Below are positions 1-8,784 of a stretch of DNA of 64,000 nucleotides, one piece after another. The stretch is from contig NZ_KE383845.1 of assembly GCF_000422465.1 (NCBI RefSeq), positions 356,241 to 420,240 of the forward strand. Reading direction: 5' to 3'. Origin of the DNA: Paenibacillus harenae DSM 16969 (GTDB lineage: Bacteria; Bacillota; Bacilli; Paenibacillales; Paenibacillaceae). Both the position numbers and the translations under genes were made by a program. Each line of letters begins with the position of its first letter. The stretch's first letter is position 1. The notes under the pieces were generated by a model. That model was not told the DNA's origin and searched no databases. It saw nothing but the letters and a program-made list of their open reading frames with translations.

Positions 1-330
1 CTTTTCCAGATAATCGAGCGAGAACAGCCCGGCGTCTGGAGGCCAACGTGGGAGAGCGGCTACATGACGACACTCTCGCGGCTTGCCGAGTACGTGCCCG
101 AGTTCGACACGCGCAAAAACTAACTGAACTTGGCGGACGGGATGTTCAACACGGAAACGTTCAGGCTGGAACCATCGCCCGGACTTTCACTCCAGCATCC
201 AGAACCACATCGCGTACGATCCGGATGCTGACTGCCAAGGTTCCGCCTGTTCCTGAACGAAGTCTTTCAAGGAGACCCACAACTCATCGCAGCAGCCTAA
301 GAAATCATCGGTTACTGCCTGACGAAGCCC
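1..330 (+). pseudogene. Decayed phage/plasmid D5-type DNA primase-helicase fragment
   Basis: Reading across three frames recovers a run typical of the D5/virulence-associated primase family: LNLADGMFNTETFRLEP from about position 124 in frame 1, then HIAYDPDADC around 210-240 in another frame, then FLNEVFQGDP and EIIGYCLT at about 250-325. The order and spacing match the segment just before the helicase P-loop in these proteins, but no Walker A follows. There is an in-frame TAA at 121-123 and another at 298-300, plus at least two frameshifts, so nothing functional can be made. The piece starts before the window. It runs directly into recombinase sequence in the same reading frame (see next entry). 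The family call is from recalled motifs only. Confidence 0.6.
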
Positions 331-1474
331 GGCAACGCGTTCAGCTGCGTGGCGGTCAAGACGATCATCAACAACCCGGTGTACGTCGGGAAGATCAGGT
401 ACAACGTGCGGGGAACTGGAGCGAAAAGCAGCGCAAGGGAGTCAATCCGAACCCGATCGTCGTCGACGGCGAACACGACCCGATCGTTTCCCAAGACCTG
501 TGGGAAACCGTCCAAGCTTTGTTCGCCAAGAAGTCGTTCTCCCCGTCACGCGTCTTCGAAGGCACGTACCCCCTGACAGGGTTCCTGAGGTGCCCCCAGT
601 GCGGGACGACGCTTGGAGCACACCGCGTCCGCGACACGCTCAAGGACGGAACTGTTGTCAACCGAAGGTATTACGTCTGCAATAGCTTCCGCAATCGTGG
701 AAGCCGGGTTTGCAGTTCGAACTCCGTCCGGGCCGACATGGTCGAGAGCTTCGTCTTCAGCGGCTTTCCGAGGCTTTCCAGAAGCCGAAAGTGCTGGAGG
801 ACGTCGTCAAGAAGATCAACCTAGACCGGATAAAGAGTGTCGCCCCTCTCCAGAAGGAACTGACGGCAATCGACAAGGAATTGGCAACCATCGAGAGCCA
901 GCGCAAGCGGTTCTTCAAACTTTTCGAGACTAGCGGCGTAGACGACGACCTGTTCATAGAGCGGCTGAGCGAGTTGAAGGTCCAACACGAACAACTCACA
1001 CGTCGAAAAGCCGAAGCAGAGCTGCAACTCGCGGACAACACATCCGATCCCGTCCCGCTCCAGCATGTCCGACAGGCGCTCGCCCAGTTCCATAAGTTAC
1101 TCGAAGACGTGCCTCCCGAGACGCAGAAGACGCTTCTTCAGACCGTGGTGAAGCAGATCCACTTGAAAGACCGACGCAAAGTCGCAGGCATCGAGCTTGA
1201 GTTCGATCCGACAGTCCAAAAACATTTTTTTGAACTGGCCCTTTCCGCCAAAACGGCGGAGGGGGCTTTTGCTTTCCGCAAGCAAAAGTCCCCCTCCAGA
1301 TACCGCATCGTTTTGTGTCCCCAAAAAGCTCGCAGAAGCCTGTTTGCGCTGTCTTACTCGCCGAGAGTGGACCATCCAAAGCCCATGCCCAGCAATGCGC
1401 CTTTCCATGCCTGCTGCGGGATATTCCGAAAAAACTTGCCGTTACTTATGATACGGTTCACCGTATCACTCTAA
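331..1474 (+). pseudogene. Large serine recombinase, C-terminal remnant (frameshifted)
   Basis: Three overlapping frames give the recombinase and zinc-ribbon parts of a large serine recombinase: VKTIINNPVYVGKIRYNV at about 349-405 (frame 1), then a shift to the frame carrying NPIVVDGEHDPIVSQDLW, LTGFLRCPQCGTTLGAHR and the YYVC...RVCSSN second half of the zinc ribbon, then a shift near 757 to the frame with a long charged coiled-coil (ELTAIDKELATIESQRKR) running to the stop at 1472-1474. The N-terminal resolvase domain with the catalytic serine is absent, so this is a dead fragment. Family members mediate phage, ICE or sporulation-gene excision. The tail reading LPLLMIRFTVSL overlaps a 23-bp repeat found twice more in the window. 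Confidence 0.85.
1438..1460 (+). repeat. Direct repeat copy A (GCCGTTACTTATGATACGG...)
   Basis: A 23-bp sequence at the 3' end of the recombinase remnant is identical to 5374-5396 and nearly identical to 12794-12815, all in the same orientation. In copy A it encodes part of the recombinase-frame C-terminus (PLLMIRFT). See findings for the island interpretation. Confidence 0.85.
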
Positions 1475-1528
1475 CGGCGAATTTTAAGGGACACCTTTTT
1501 GGGTGCCTACTATGGTTGTCACAAATAT

Positions 1529-1554
1529 GCCCGCGTCCCAACAGGAACACGGGC
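1529..1554. terminator. Stem-loop between recombinase remnant and SDR gene
   Basis: GCCCGCGTCC and GGAACACGGGC can form a GC-rich hairpin with one or two mismatches. It lies just beyond the 3' end of the minus-strand SDR gene, but no clear T-run follows in that direction, so a termination role is a guess. Confidence 0.35.
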
Positions 1555-1609
1555 ATCAAATGTGTTTAGAAACCTTCCACCGCCAGAGAAGATATTAGTA
1601 CAGTTAGGC

Positions 1610-2311
1610 TCATGTAAGCTGTGGGTATAACGCAGCTACACCACCAGCGAGAGCACTTTGGAGCTTGCGGCTCAGTTCATCGGCAAGAATCTCAAAGCTG
1701 TTGGCCTCTATTCCATCAATAGCCAGTTTTGCAATTTCGGCAGGGTCGGCCTTCGGAGCTTCAACGCCGGCCGTCATGTCTGTGTCCATAAAGCCCACAT
1801 GCAAGCCAGCCACTCTCACATTTTGAGGATACAACTTTAAGCGCAACTCGTTCGTCAGTGCCCACTCTGCTGCCTTTGCAGCCGTATAAGCACCTTCATT
1901 ACCCCCTATACTGAACCATGATAATGCAGAAAGAATATTCAGGATTGATCCTCCCCCATTATTGGTGAGAATAGGCGCGAACGCACGAGTCATGGATAGT
2001 GTGCCAAAGAAGTGGGTATTAAATTCCAATTGTATTTTGTCGAGATCGCCGTCAAGCAAAGAAGCGCCTGTAGAAGTGCCTGCATTGTTGATCAGAAGCG
2101 TAACGTCCTTAGCGACCATAGCAGCTTCAGCTACCTCTTGCGGGTTAGTAATATCAAGCTTTACAGGTATCACACCTGGAATGTTAACGGACTCCGGATT
2201 TCTTGCACCAGCATACACCTTAGCCCCTCTGGATAGAAGTTCAAAGGCAAGATGACGGCCCAAACCCCGGTTCGCACCGGTGACAAATGCAACTTGTTCA
2301 GAAATAATCAT
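1610..2311 (-). CDS. SDR family NAD(P)-dependent oxidoreductase
   Basis: A 233-residue classical short-chain dehydrogenase/reductase. The N-terminal cofactor motif TGANRGLG, the LLINNAG motif and the catalytic YTAAK (Tyr and Lys) are all visible, so the fold and active site look complete. The ATG at 2311 has AAAGGAG 10 bases upstream. It lies 39 bp downstream of an MDR-type oxidoreductase on the same strand and is probably the last gene of the TetR-controlled oxidoreductase operon. Substrate cannot be read from sequence; small carbonyl or quinone compounds are likely given the neighbours. Confidence 0.9.
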   Translation of the reverse strand: MIISEQVAFVTGANRGLGRHLAFELLSRGAKVYAGARNPESVNIPGVIPVKLDITNPQEVAEAAMVAKDVTLLINNAGTSTGASLLDGDLDKIQLEFNTHFFGTLSMTRAFAPILTNNGGGSILNILSALSWFSIGGNEGAYTAAKAAEWALTNELRLKLYPQNVRVAGLHVGFMDTDMTAGVEAPKADPAEIAKLAIDGIEANSFEILADELSRKLQSALAGGVAALYPQLT

Positions 2312-2350
2312 TTTTATATGCTCCTTTTATTGTCTGTTTTAGTTATGCGA

Positions 2351-3343
2351 TCACTTTATCTTTACGACTATCTTCCCTTTTGCTCTGCCAGATTCGGAGT
2401 ACTCCATTGCTTTTTGAGTGTCTTCAAAAGGAAATACTCGATCAATAACAGGCTTTATTTTCTCGGATTCAATCCATTCAGAAAGGATCTCCAGTTGTCT
2501 GCCGCTTGGTTTCATAAACAGGAAGCTGTACTTGACCTTATATTTTTTCTCTAACTTGGTAATCTTCCGGGCAACCAACCGAAGTAGATTTGTTTTGACG
2601 AAGCCAACCCTCTCCTCTTTTCCGAAGCGCGCATTGGGCGGCCCAACGACGGATACGATTTGGCCTTGCTCTTTGACAATTTTAAAGGCCTTCTCTAGAG
2701 TCTCTCCGCCTTTGGTATCAAAAACGGCATCATAACCTTGTAACAGTGTATCGAATTGTTCTGTTTTGTAATTGATGATTCGATCGGCTCCAAGCGACTC
2801 GACCAATTTGGCTCCAGCTTCGCTTGTCGTTGTTGCGACATAAAGTCCCATCGCTTTGGCAAGTTGGATAGCAAAAGTACCGACTCCGCCGGAACCAGCT
2901 TGGATCAATACTTTCTGCCCGGCCTTTAGTTTCAATTTTTCATGCAATACTTGATAGGAGGTAAGCCCGACCAATGGAATGGATGACGCTTCCTCAAAGG
3001 TAAGGTTGCGAGGCTTTATGGCGATATCGTCTTCATTCACGGAGATAAATTCGGCGAAGGCTCCGCCCTTGCTTGGTCGGCCGAATACTTCATCCCCGAC
3101 CTTGAATCTGGTAACCTTCCGTCCCGCTTGAATGACAACGCCCGAAAAATCATATCCTAATACATGGGGCATATCGTATTTCAGCAGGACACGTAATTTA
3201 CCATCCCGCACAAGAAGATCGAGGGGGTTCACGCTAGCCGCATGGATTTCCACCAGCACCTCGTGATCGTCTACTGCGGGCTTTGGAATATCCGCTAACT
3301 GAAGCGGGTATTTCCCGTATTTTTCAATTACCATTGCTCTCAT
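2351..3343 (-). CDS. NADP-dependent MDR-type oxidoreductase (quinone oxidoreductase-like)
   Basis: About 330 residues, usual for zinc-independent medium-chain dehydrogenases. The N-terminal GroES-like half has HAASVNPLDLLVRDG; the nucleotide-binding half has VLIQAGSGGVGTFAIQLAK; the QAGRKVTRFKVGDEVFGR segment is typical of the quinone reductase/NADP-dependent alkenal reductase group. The structural zinc cysteine cluster is missing. Two adjacent ATG codons compete (3346 and 3343); GGAGG stands 7 bases from the second, which I chose. It is second in a three-gene minus-strand series 75 bp after another MDR gene and 39 bp before the SDR. Likely role: reduction of reactive carbonyls or quinones. 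Confidence 0.88.
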   Translation of the reverse strand: MRAMVIEKYGKYPLQLADIPKPAVDDHEVLVEIHAASVNPLDLLVRDGKLRVLLKYDMPHVLGYDFSGVVIQAGRKVTRFKVGDEVFGRPSKGGAFAEFISVNEDDIAIKPRNLTFEEASSIPLVGLTSYQVLHEKLKLKAGQKVLIQAGSGGVGTFAIQLAKAMGLYVATTTSEAGAKLVESLGADRIINYKTEQFDTLLQGYDAVFDTKGGETLEKAFKIVKEQGQIVSVVGPPNARFGKEERVGFVKTNLLRLVARKITKLEKKYKVKYSFLFMKPSGRQLEILSEWIESEKIKPVIDRVFPFEDTQKAMEYSESGRAKGKIVVKIK

Positions 3344-3382
3344 CATGCGGCCTCCATCTTATAGGTTTAAAACAATTCCCTT

Positions 3383-3395
3383 GAACGATCGATGA
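3383..3395. promoter_or_regulatory. Weak GAACGATCG site between the two MDR genes
   Basis: GAACGATCGATG shares the GAACGATC core of the candidate TetR operators but lacks a clean second half. It may be an extra site or chance. Confidence 0.25.
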
Positions 3396-3421
3396 TGCCA
3401 GTTGCTGTCTGCCCAGCGCTT

Positions 3422-4453
3422 TTATTCAAATCCTTCTAATACGATTTTACCGATTGTGCTGCCTGACAGGCTCTTGTGAAATGCTTCCTTCAGGTTTCCG
3501 GAATTAATTGGTTTGATAAGCTCTTTCATCGTTGTACGTACTTTCCCTGCATCCACAAGATTGGACACTTCATTAAGCAGTCGATGCTGTTCAATCATAT
3601 CGTCCGTCTGAAATGCCGAACGAGTGTACATCAATTCCCAAGCAAACGTCACGCTTTTTATAAACAATTCACCAAGTTCAGCCGGCTGTTCGAATGGCAA
3701 AATCGAGCAGATTTTCCCCTGCGGCAAAATCACCTTCTTCATCTCATTCAAATGCTGATCCGGATTATTCAAAACAAAAATATACGGAACGCCAACCAGG
3801 CCAAGCTCTTTTAGTTGAGGTTCAAGCGGTCGATGATGATCGATAACATGATCGGCACCATGTTCTTTCGTCCATTTGATCGATTCAGGACGCGAGGCCG
3901 TAGCGATGACCGTTAGACCGGCAAGCTTGGCCAGTTGAGTCGCGATCGATCCGACGCCCCCCGCAGCCCCGATGATCAAGATACTTTTGCCCTCATTATC
4001 CGATGGATTTTTGGAAATACCCAATCGTTCATAATAAGCTTCCCACGCTGTAATGGTTGTTAACGGTAAAGCCGCTGCTTGCGCGAAATCGAGGCTCTTA
4101 GGCTTTTTGCCGACAATCCGTTCGTCGACCAGGTGAAACTCGCTGAATCCGCCCGGGCGAATGATGGATCCAGAATAATAAACTTCGTCACCGACTTTGA
4201 ATATATTGCAATCCGGTCCTGCCTCGACTACCACGCCGGCTACATCCCGACCGGCTATCGTAAGCGACGAATCGTCCGGTTTTTTGTCCTTGTGTGACCG
4301 CCAATCCGACGGATTGACGGATACTGCCTTCACTGCTACGAGCAAATCCCTTCCTGACGCTTTCGGTCTCTCCACTTCAACCTCCTGAAACGGCGGTACT
4401 CCTTCCCCCGGTTCGTAATATCCGATCGCTCTCATCATCTTTTGGTTTAACAT
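3422..4453 (-). CDS. Zinc-binding-type alcohol dehydrogenase family protein (MDR)
   Basis: 343 residues of the MDR superfamily, quinone-oxidoreductase-like branch. VKAVSVNPSDWRSHK is the GroES-like N-terminal signature; ILIIGAAGGVGSIATQLAKL is the nucleotide-binding glycine motif (residues about 155-175). Similar proteins reduce quinones or enones with NADPH. It is the first gene of the minus-strand oxidoreductase set; the 215-bp gap upstream, after tetR, contains two dyad sites matching those upstream of tetR itself, so repression by the TetR protein is likely. Confidence 0.88.
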   Translation of the reverse strand: MLNQKMMRAIGYYEPGEGVPPFQEVEVERPKASGRDLLVAVKAVSVNPSDWRSHKDKKPDDSSLTIAGRDVAGVVVEAGPDCNIFKVGDEVYYSGSIIRPGGFSEFHLVDERIVGKKPKSLDFAQAAALPLTTITAWEAYYERLGISKNPSDNEGKSILIIGAAGGVGSIATQLAKLAGLTVIATASRPESIKWTKEHGADHVIDHHRPLEPQLKELGLVGVPYIFVLNNPDQHLNEMKKVILPQGKICSILPFEQPAELGELFIKSVTFAWELMYTRSAFQTDDMIEQHRLLNEVSNLVDAGKVRTTMKELIKPINSGNLKEAFHKSLSGSTIGKIVLEGFE

Positions 4454-4552
4454 TGTTTATCCATCCTTCCTTATCTTCATCTTTTGTTTGAATGCAGCAG
4501 TTCTATTCCTTGCTGGCTCAGCTTCTTGTTATTTGTTTCGGGTTCACATTTA

Positions 4553-4566
4553 AGAACGATCATTCT
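4553..4566. promoter_or_regulatory. Candidate TetR operator 1
   Basis: AGAACGATCATTCT is a near-perfect inverted repeat located about 100 bp upstream of the first oxidoreductase gene (ATG at 4453). It shares its pattern with sites at 4635-4648 and 5282-5295. Confidence 0.6.
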
Positions 4567-4634
4567 AAAAAAAGTGCAAGCAATTATTACGATGGAAAAA
4601 AAAGCTTTAGGCAAAGAGGAGACTCGCGAGTTCA

Positions 4635-4648
4635 GGAACAATCGTTCT
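4635..4648. promoter_or_regulatory. Candidate TetR operator 2
   Basis: GGAACAATCGTTCT (AGAACGATTGTTCC on the minus strand) lies between the 3' end of tetR and the oxidoreductase genes, 82 bp from site 1. Confidence 0.55.
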
Positions 4649-4668
4649 AATTTAAAGAAAAAAAACCA

Positions 4669-5247
4669 TTATCCTTCTATAAGTTTAATCGATGTATTGG
4701 CTATGCGGTGAAGTTTTTCTTTGGCAACAGAGGTTCTTGCCATTGCCCTTATCCCAACCCAAACATTCTGCAGATATTCTGCCATTTCCCCGGCATCGTA
4801 ATCAGTGGCAAATTCACCGTCCCGCTGCCCCCAGAGAATAATTTCCTTGAGTTGCTGCTCTGCTATTGTACACGCCTCAGTGAACTTGGCATCAACATCT
4901 GCATCGCGCGCTGCCAATTCTACAGCTGAATTCACCATTAAGCAGCCGGAAGGCAAGTCTACTTCTCCATCAATGATGAAGTCAAAAATAAACTGAAGAG
5001 CTTCCGCTGCAGACTTGGAGCGTTTAACTCCAGCTGCAAGCGCAGCGTTGATTTTATCGCCAAACCGATCCATCGCTTTTAGAAACAGCGTATGTTTGTC
5101 GCCAAATGTATCATACAAGCTTCTTCGATGGATTCCCATGTGCTCGACCAGATCGGTCATGGATGTCTTCTCATAACCTTGTTCCCAAAAGAGTCTCATC
5201 GCTTTATCCAATACCGCGTTCTCTTCAAACTCCTTGCTTCTCGCCAT
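4669..5247 (-). CDS. TetR/AcrR family transcriptional regulator
   Basis: 192 residues. The N-terminal helix-turn-helix is clear: a start like ARSKEFEENAVLDKAMRLFW, then TSMTDLVEHMGIHRRSLYDTFGDK (read as two halves TSMTDLVEHMGI and RRSLYDTFGDK). The C-terminal ligand domain resembles the YxaF/LmrA or AcrR-C type with FIIDGEVDLPSGCLMVN. GGGAGGG precedes the ATG. Like related one-component regulators near reductases, it probably senses an electrophile or quinone and derepresses the downstream oxidoreductases as well as itself. Confidence 0.92.
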   Translation of the reverse strand: MARSKEFEENAVLDKAMRLFWEQGYEKTSMTDLVEHMGIHRRSLYDTFGDKHTLFLKAMDRFGDKINAALAAGVKRSKSAAEALQFIFDFIIDGEVDLPSGCLMVNSAVELAARDADVDAKFTEACTIAEQQLKEIILWGQRDGEFATDYDAGEMAEYLQNVWVGIRAMARTSVAKEKLHRIANTSIKLIEG

Positions 5248-5281
5248 TCCGTTTCCCTCCCGCCATCAATATAACATATTG

Positions 5282-5295
5282 AGAACGATCGGTAA
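5282..5295. promoter_or_regulatory. Candidate TetR operator 3 (tetR promoter)
   Basis: AGAACGATCGGTAA, about 35 bp upstream of the tetR start codon, has one exact half of the inverted repeat seen at 4553-4566. Its position fits autoregulation. Confidence 0.5.
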
Positions 5296-5373
5296 AGAGT
5301 TAATTGTCACCTTTACACATCGTTACATCACTAATTACACACCTTGGATTATCGTGATAATATTTCAATTTTC

Positions 5374-5396
5374 GCCGTTACTTATGATACGGTTCA
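5374..5396 (+). repeat. Direct repeat copy B
   Basis: Exact copy of the 23-bp sequence at 1438-1460. It lies in the gap between tetR and the DUF418 gene, at the left edge of the A+T-rich block. One frame through it reads SPLLMIRFSISF, similar to the tail LPLLMIRFTVSL of the recombinase remnant. Confidence 0.85.
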
Positions 5397-5515
5397 GCAT
5401 ATCATTTATAGAGCGAAATCGGAAGGCACTCGGTTTGTGATTACTCCGTTGCTCCCCTTCAGGGAGTGAAGATATAGACTCCTCATCCTACAAGATCAAA
5501 TGGTTTGGCTTGTGA

Positions 5516-6718
5516 CTATACCCTTTTTTTCATTACCTTTGGGCGCTCGTTTATTTTGCCGTACGTCAGCTTTCGCCATATAAATTCCACGGGGCCGTTC
5601 TTAAACCATCTCAACCACAATGTACTGAAGATCATGAGCACTACGTACACGGCCAGACCGATCATGAACGTGCCAGAGGATTGAATCTGATCCGCAAGTC
5701 CGAATCCGTAACCAAGGAACAGAGTTGTTCCGATAATGGTGTGAAGCAGATAACAGGTCAATGACATCCGTCCGACTTTAGTGAAAATCATCAAAACGCC
5801 TCGCAGCTGTGGAACGTGGATAAACAGCATCGCAAGAGTGCTCATATAGAACACGCTTCCGGTTAAGCCCCCATTTTGTCCAAGTATAGAGGAAATTTCC
5901 ATCCATAGCATATTCTCAAAAGGAATAATTAATTCGAGCAACATACTACTCTGTGTAATCAGAAAAGCGATCGTGCTAATGATCCAGATTCGCTTCCATA
6001 TGCTCTTCTTCGCTTCCATTTTTTTGAAAAATTCCATCTTAACAAAGTACACGCCCAGCAGAAACATGATAAACATGGAATAGACTGTAGGGAAAGAGCT
6101 GGCAGCCATCGTTAACATATCTGCCCACCGAGCTCCGATAGATTCCAGGTAGATAAGGCCACTATTGTGGCTAGACAGAGCAAACTCTCCAAAATTCGAC
6201 ATATCTGGTGCTGCAGTATTTACGACATTGTATAACATCGTGAAAACAGGAGTCAGGAATTGAATCACGATGAGTGCGATAATCCATCGCAGAATCATTT
6301 TGGGCGTGTGTTTATAGAAAGCGAGAAGCAGGAAGCCGGTTACGGCGTAAAAGGCCAATATATCACCTACCCAAACAAAGGTGATATGCAAAACGCCAAA
6401 CCCCAACAGGATGGATAACCTGCGGGCAAACAGCTTAGTAGGATTCTCAACCCGCTGCGCGGCTCGATCCATAAAAATCATAAACCCGACACCGAATAGG
6501 AAGGAGAATAACGTAACGAATTTCCCTTCGGCAAACCAAGAAACCAGATTATGAAATACGTCAACCGAGACCATATCGAATCCCTTTACGGAATCCACGA
6601 TCAGATAATAATTGACAATAATAATGCCTAGCATAGCGAATCCACGTACGATGTCCAGAAAATGAACCCGTTCCTTCAGACTCATCGGTTGCCCTTGTCC
6701 TTCTTTTAGTACAATCAT
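5516..6718 (-). CDS. DUF418 domain-containing membrane protein (YeiB-like)
   Basis: About 400 residues with some ten hydrophobic segments. The N-terminal RVHFLDIVRGFAMLGIIIVN and the C-terminal GRMSLTCYLLHTIIGTTLF are the hallmarks of the DUF418/YeiB family of integral membrane proteins, whose biochemical role is not established (acyltransferase-3-like architecture has been noted). The start at 6718 is preceded by AAAGGAG at good distance; an upstream ATG at 6745 has no such site. It stands alone: 230 bp beyond the start comes the end of an ABC exporter gene on the same strand. Confidence 0.88.
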   Translation of the reverse strand: MIVLKEGQGQPMSLKERVHFLDIVRGFAMLGIIIVNYYLIVDSVKGFDMVSVDVFHNLVSWFAEGKFVTLFSFLFGVGFMIFMDRAAQRVENPTKLFARRLSILLGFGVLHITFVWVGDILAFYAVTGFLLLAFYKHTPKMILRWIIALIVIQFLTPVFTMLYNVVNTAAPDMSNFGEFALSSHNSGLIYLESIGARWADMLTMAASSFPTVYSMFIMFLLGVYFVKMEFFKKMEAKKSIWKRIWIISTIAFLITQSSMLLELIIPFENMLWMEISSILGQNGGLTGSVFYMSTLAMLFIHVPQLRGVLMIFTKVGRMSLTCYLLHTIIGTTLFLGYGFGLADQIQSSGTFMIGLAVYVVLMIFSTLWLRWFKNGPVEFIWRKLTYGKINERPKVMKKRV

Positions 6719-6987
6719 ATTTAATGCTCCTTTTTCATTTATCATTGCAATATAAGGTTCGGATCTGAAACTTACACAAACTTGATTCTAACAATGGATA
6801 ATTATAAAGATTGAATCTTAACGATGTTATGAAGGGCCACTATTTTCTCGGGAAATGTGACAAACTTATCTTCGATTGATGCGTTACGGTTATTTAGATA
6901 AGTAAGAGAATAAGTAGTCAAGTTGGCATTTGTTATATCTCTATTTAGCAAAAGGAATGATCGCTTTTGTACGAGAAAAATTCTGCA

Positions 6988-8772
6988 TTAGTAGCTCTTT
7001 ATACCTTGAAACTGCTTATATGCCCAAGCGGCATAGGAAGGATGTGCCTGAAGTAATTCCTCATGCCTTCCAACTCCTGTAACTTGTCCATATTCAAATA
7101 CAATAATTTGATCCGCATGAACAACTGTCGATAATCTATGTGCGATTACAATGGTTGTACGATCTTGCATCAAATAATGCAGTGCCTTTTGAACCTCATG
7201 TTCTGATTCACTGTCCAAGCTAGCGGTTGCCTCATCTAAGAGCAAAATATCCGGTAGTCGCAGCAATGCACGAGCAATTGCTATACGCTGGCGTTGTCCG
7301 CCTGATAACTGAATCCCTCTCTCTCCTACTTCTGTATCATACTTTCTTGGCAAGGCATCAATGAAATCATGGGCATAAGCAAGCCGTGCTACATTAATCA
7401 GTTCCAGCTCACTCACTTCGTCTTCTCTTCCATAAATAATATTATCTCGAATTGTACCTGCTATAAGGGGGCTTTCTTGGGACACATAACCAATTTTCTT
7501 ACGCCAATCATGGAGAGCAAATGAATCAATTGCCGCACCACCCCAATATATGTTTCCGGTTTCCGGCTCATAAAATTTCTCGATTAGCGAAAAAATGGTC
7601 GTTTTACCGCTTCCGCTAGGACCAACAAAAGCAGTTACTTTACGATCTGGTATGGTAAAAGTGGCATTGAGCAGAATTTGTTTATCCTTTTCATAACCAA
7701 AACAAACCTCACGAAACTCTAAGATATTATGCTTATCTGGTATCACAGAGTTTTTGTTATCAGTTTCGAGGGGCTGTTCCAATATGAGCCTTAGCCTCTC
7801 TGTTGAGCCCATCACTTTTTTCAAATTCGAAAAAAATGACCCAAACTGTTCAAAAGGAATCATAATTTGAAATAATAATAAAATGTATGATACAAGTTTC
7901 CCTGCGCTAAGGGCGCCAGAGGAAACACGAACTCCACCGTATCCAATAATTACAACCAGAAGCACAATCATGATCAACGTCATCAATGGCATCAGTACTG
8001 CATTGATCCGAGCTTCTTTCATTTCTGATTGATATAGATCATCCATGTTAGCTGCGCCGTTTTTCAATTCCTTTCGCTCCGAGTTAGAGGCCTTAACCAG
8101 TCTCATTTCCCCAATGACTTGGGAAAGTGTCGAGGATAGTGCTGCCAAGTGTTCCTGTAAACGCACAGAAATGGTATACATCTTGTCTCCCATTGGCATC
8201 ATTACAGCCAAACTAATAGGTAATACCAACATTATGATTAACGTCATTTGCCAATCCAAATAAAACAACATTACTAAAGCACCAATAATTGTAATTAAAT
8301 TGGAAATAAAATTGATTAAGTGATCGGTAATGAGCGATTTAATCTCATTTGTATCGTTTGCAACGCGACTCATGAGATCCCCAGAGCGGTAGCGATCAAA
8401 AAAACGCATCGGCAGATAAAGCATCTTTTCCCAAAGCTGTTTACGCAATTGATTGACCATTCTATTACCGACATAAGCTAACAGATAGTATGAGAATCCA
8501 CTCGATACGGCTTGCAAAATAAAGATAAAAACAAGCTGTATAATCAAAGTGGCATTTAATAATTCTAAACGAAATTGATCTATCATATTTCCAGTAACAA
8601 TCGGAACGATCAATCCCGACAATGAACTAATAATACTTAAAATAAGGGCTATGCCCAGAATTAGCTTGGGAACTTCTGTAGAGAATAATAGATTCCCTAA
8701 ATAGCGTAGACCGGTTTTATTTATGGGTTTTTCAAGATCTCGTTTATTTGTATACTCATCATGAATGCTCAT
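6988..8772 (-). CDS. ABC exporter, fused permease-ATPase
   Basis: 594 residues: six membrane segments in the first ~320 residues, then an ATPase domain with Walker A GPSGSGKTT, signature LSGGQRQR, Walker B ILLLDEAT and H-loop IAHRLS. This is the homodimeric MsbA/BmrA type, used for export of drugs, lipids or peptides. AAGGAG precedes the ATG at 8772 and overlaps the end of the upstream pssA-like reading frame, so the gene is the third member of a minus-strand operon with the TVP38 and pssA genes, divergent from the two-component system. A role in defence against membrane-active compounds is an inference from that context. Base composition is A+T-rich. Confidence 0.93.
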   Translation of the reverse strand: MSIHDEYTNKRDLEKPINKTGLRYLGNLLFSTEVPKLILGIALILSIISSLSGLIVPIVTGNMIDQFRLELLNATLIIQLVFIFILQAVSSGFSYYLLAYVGNRMVNQLRKQLWEKMLYLPMRFFDRYRSGDLMSRVANDTNEIKSLITDHLINFISNLITIIGALVMLFYLDWQMTLIIMLVLPISLAVMMPMGDKMYTISVRLQEHLAALSSTLSQVIGEMRLVKASNSERKELKNGAANMDDLYQSEMKEARINAVLMPLMTLIMIVLLVVIIGYGGVRVSSGALSAGKLVSYILLLFQIMIPFEQFGSFFSNLKKVMGSTERLRLILEQPLETDNKNSVIPDKHNILEFREVCFGYEKDKQILLNATFTIPDRKVTAFVGPSGSGKTTIFSLIEKFYEPETGNIYWGGAAIDSFALHDWRKKIGYVSQESPLIAGTIRDNIIYGREDEVSELELINVARLAYAHDFIDALPRKYDTEVGERGIQLSGGQRQRIAIARALLRLPDILLLDEATASLDSESEHEVQKALHYLMQDRTTIVIAHRLSTVVHADQIIVFEYGQVTGVGRHEELLQAHPSYAAWAYKQFQGIKSY

Positions 8773-8784
8773 AATTACTCCTTA

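Noticed and set aside
1610..5247. Oxidoreductase set as part of the mobile element to its left
   Set aside because: The genes are intact, regulated by their own TetR with matching operators, and have no recombinase or phage genes among them; the flanking repeats alone are not enough to call them cargo.
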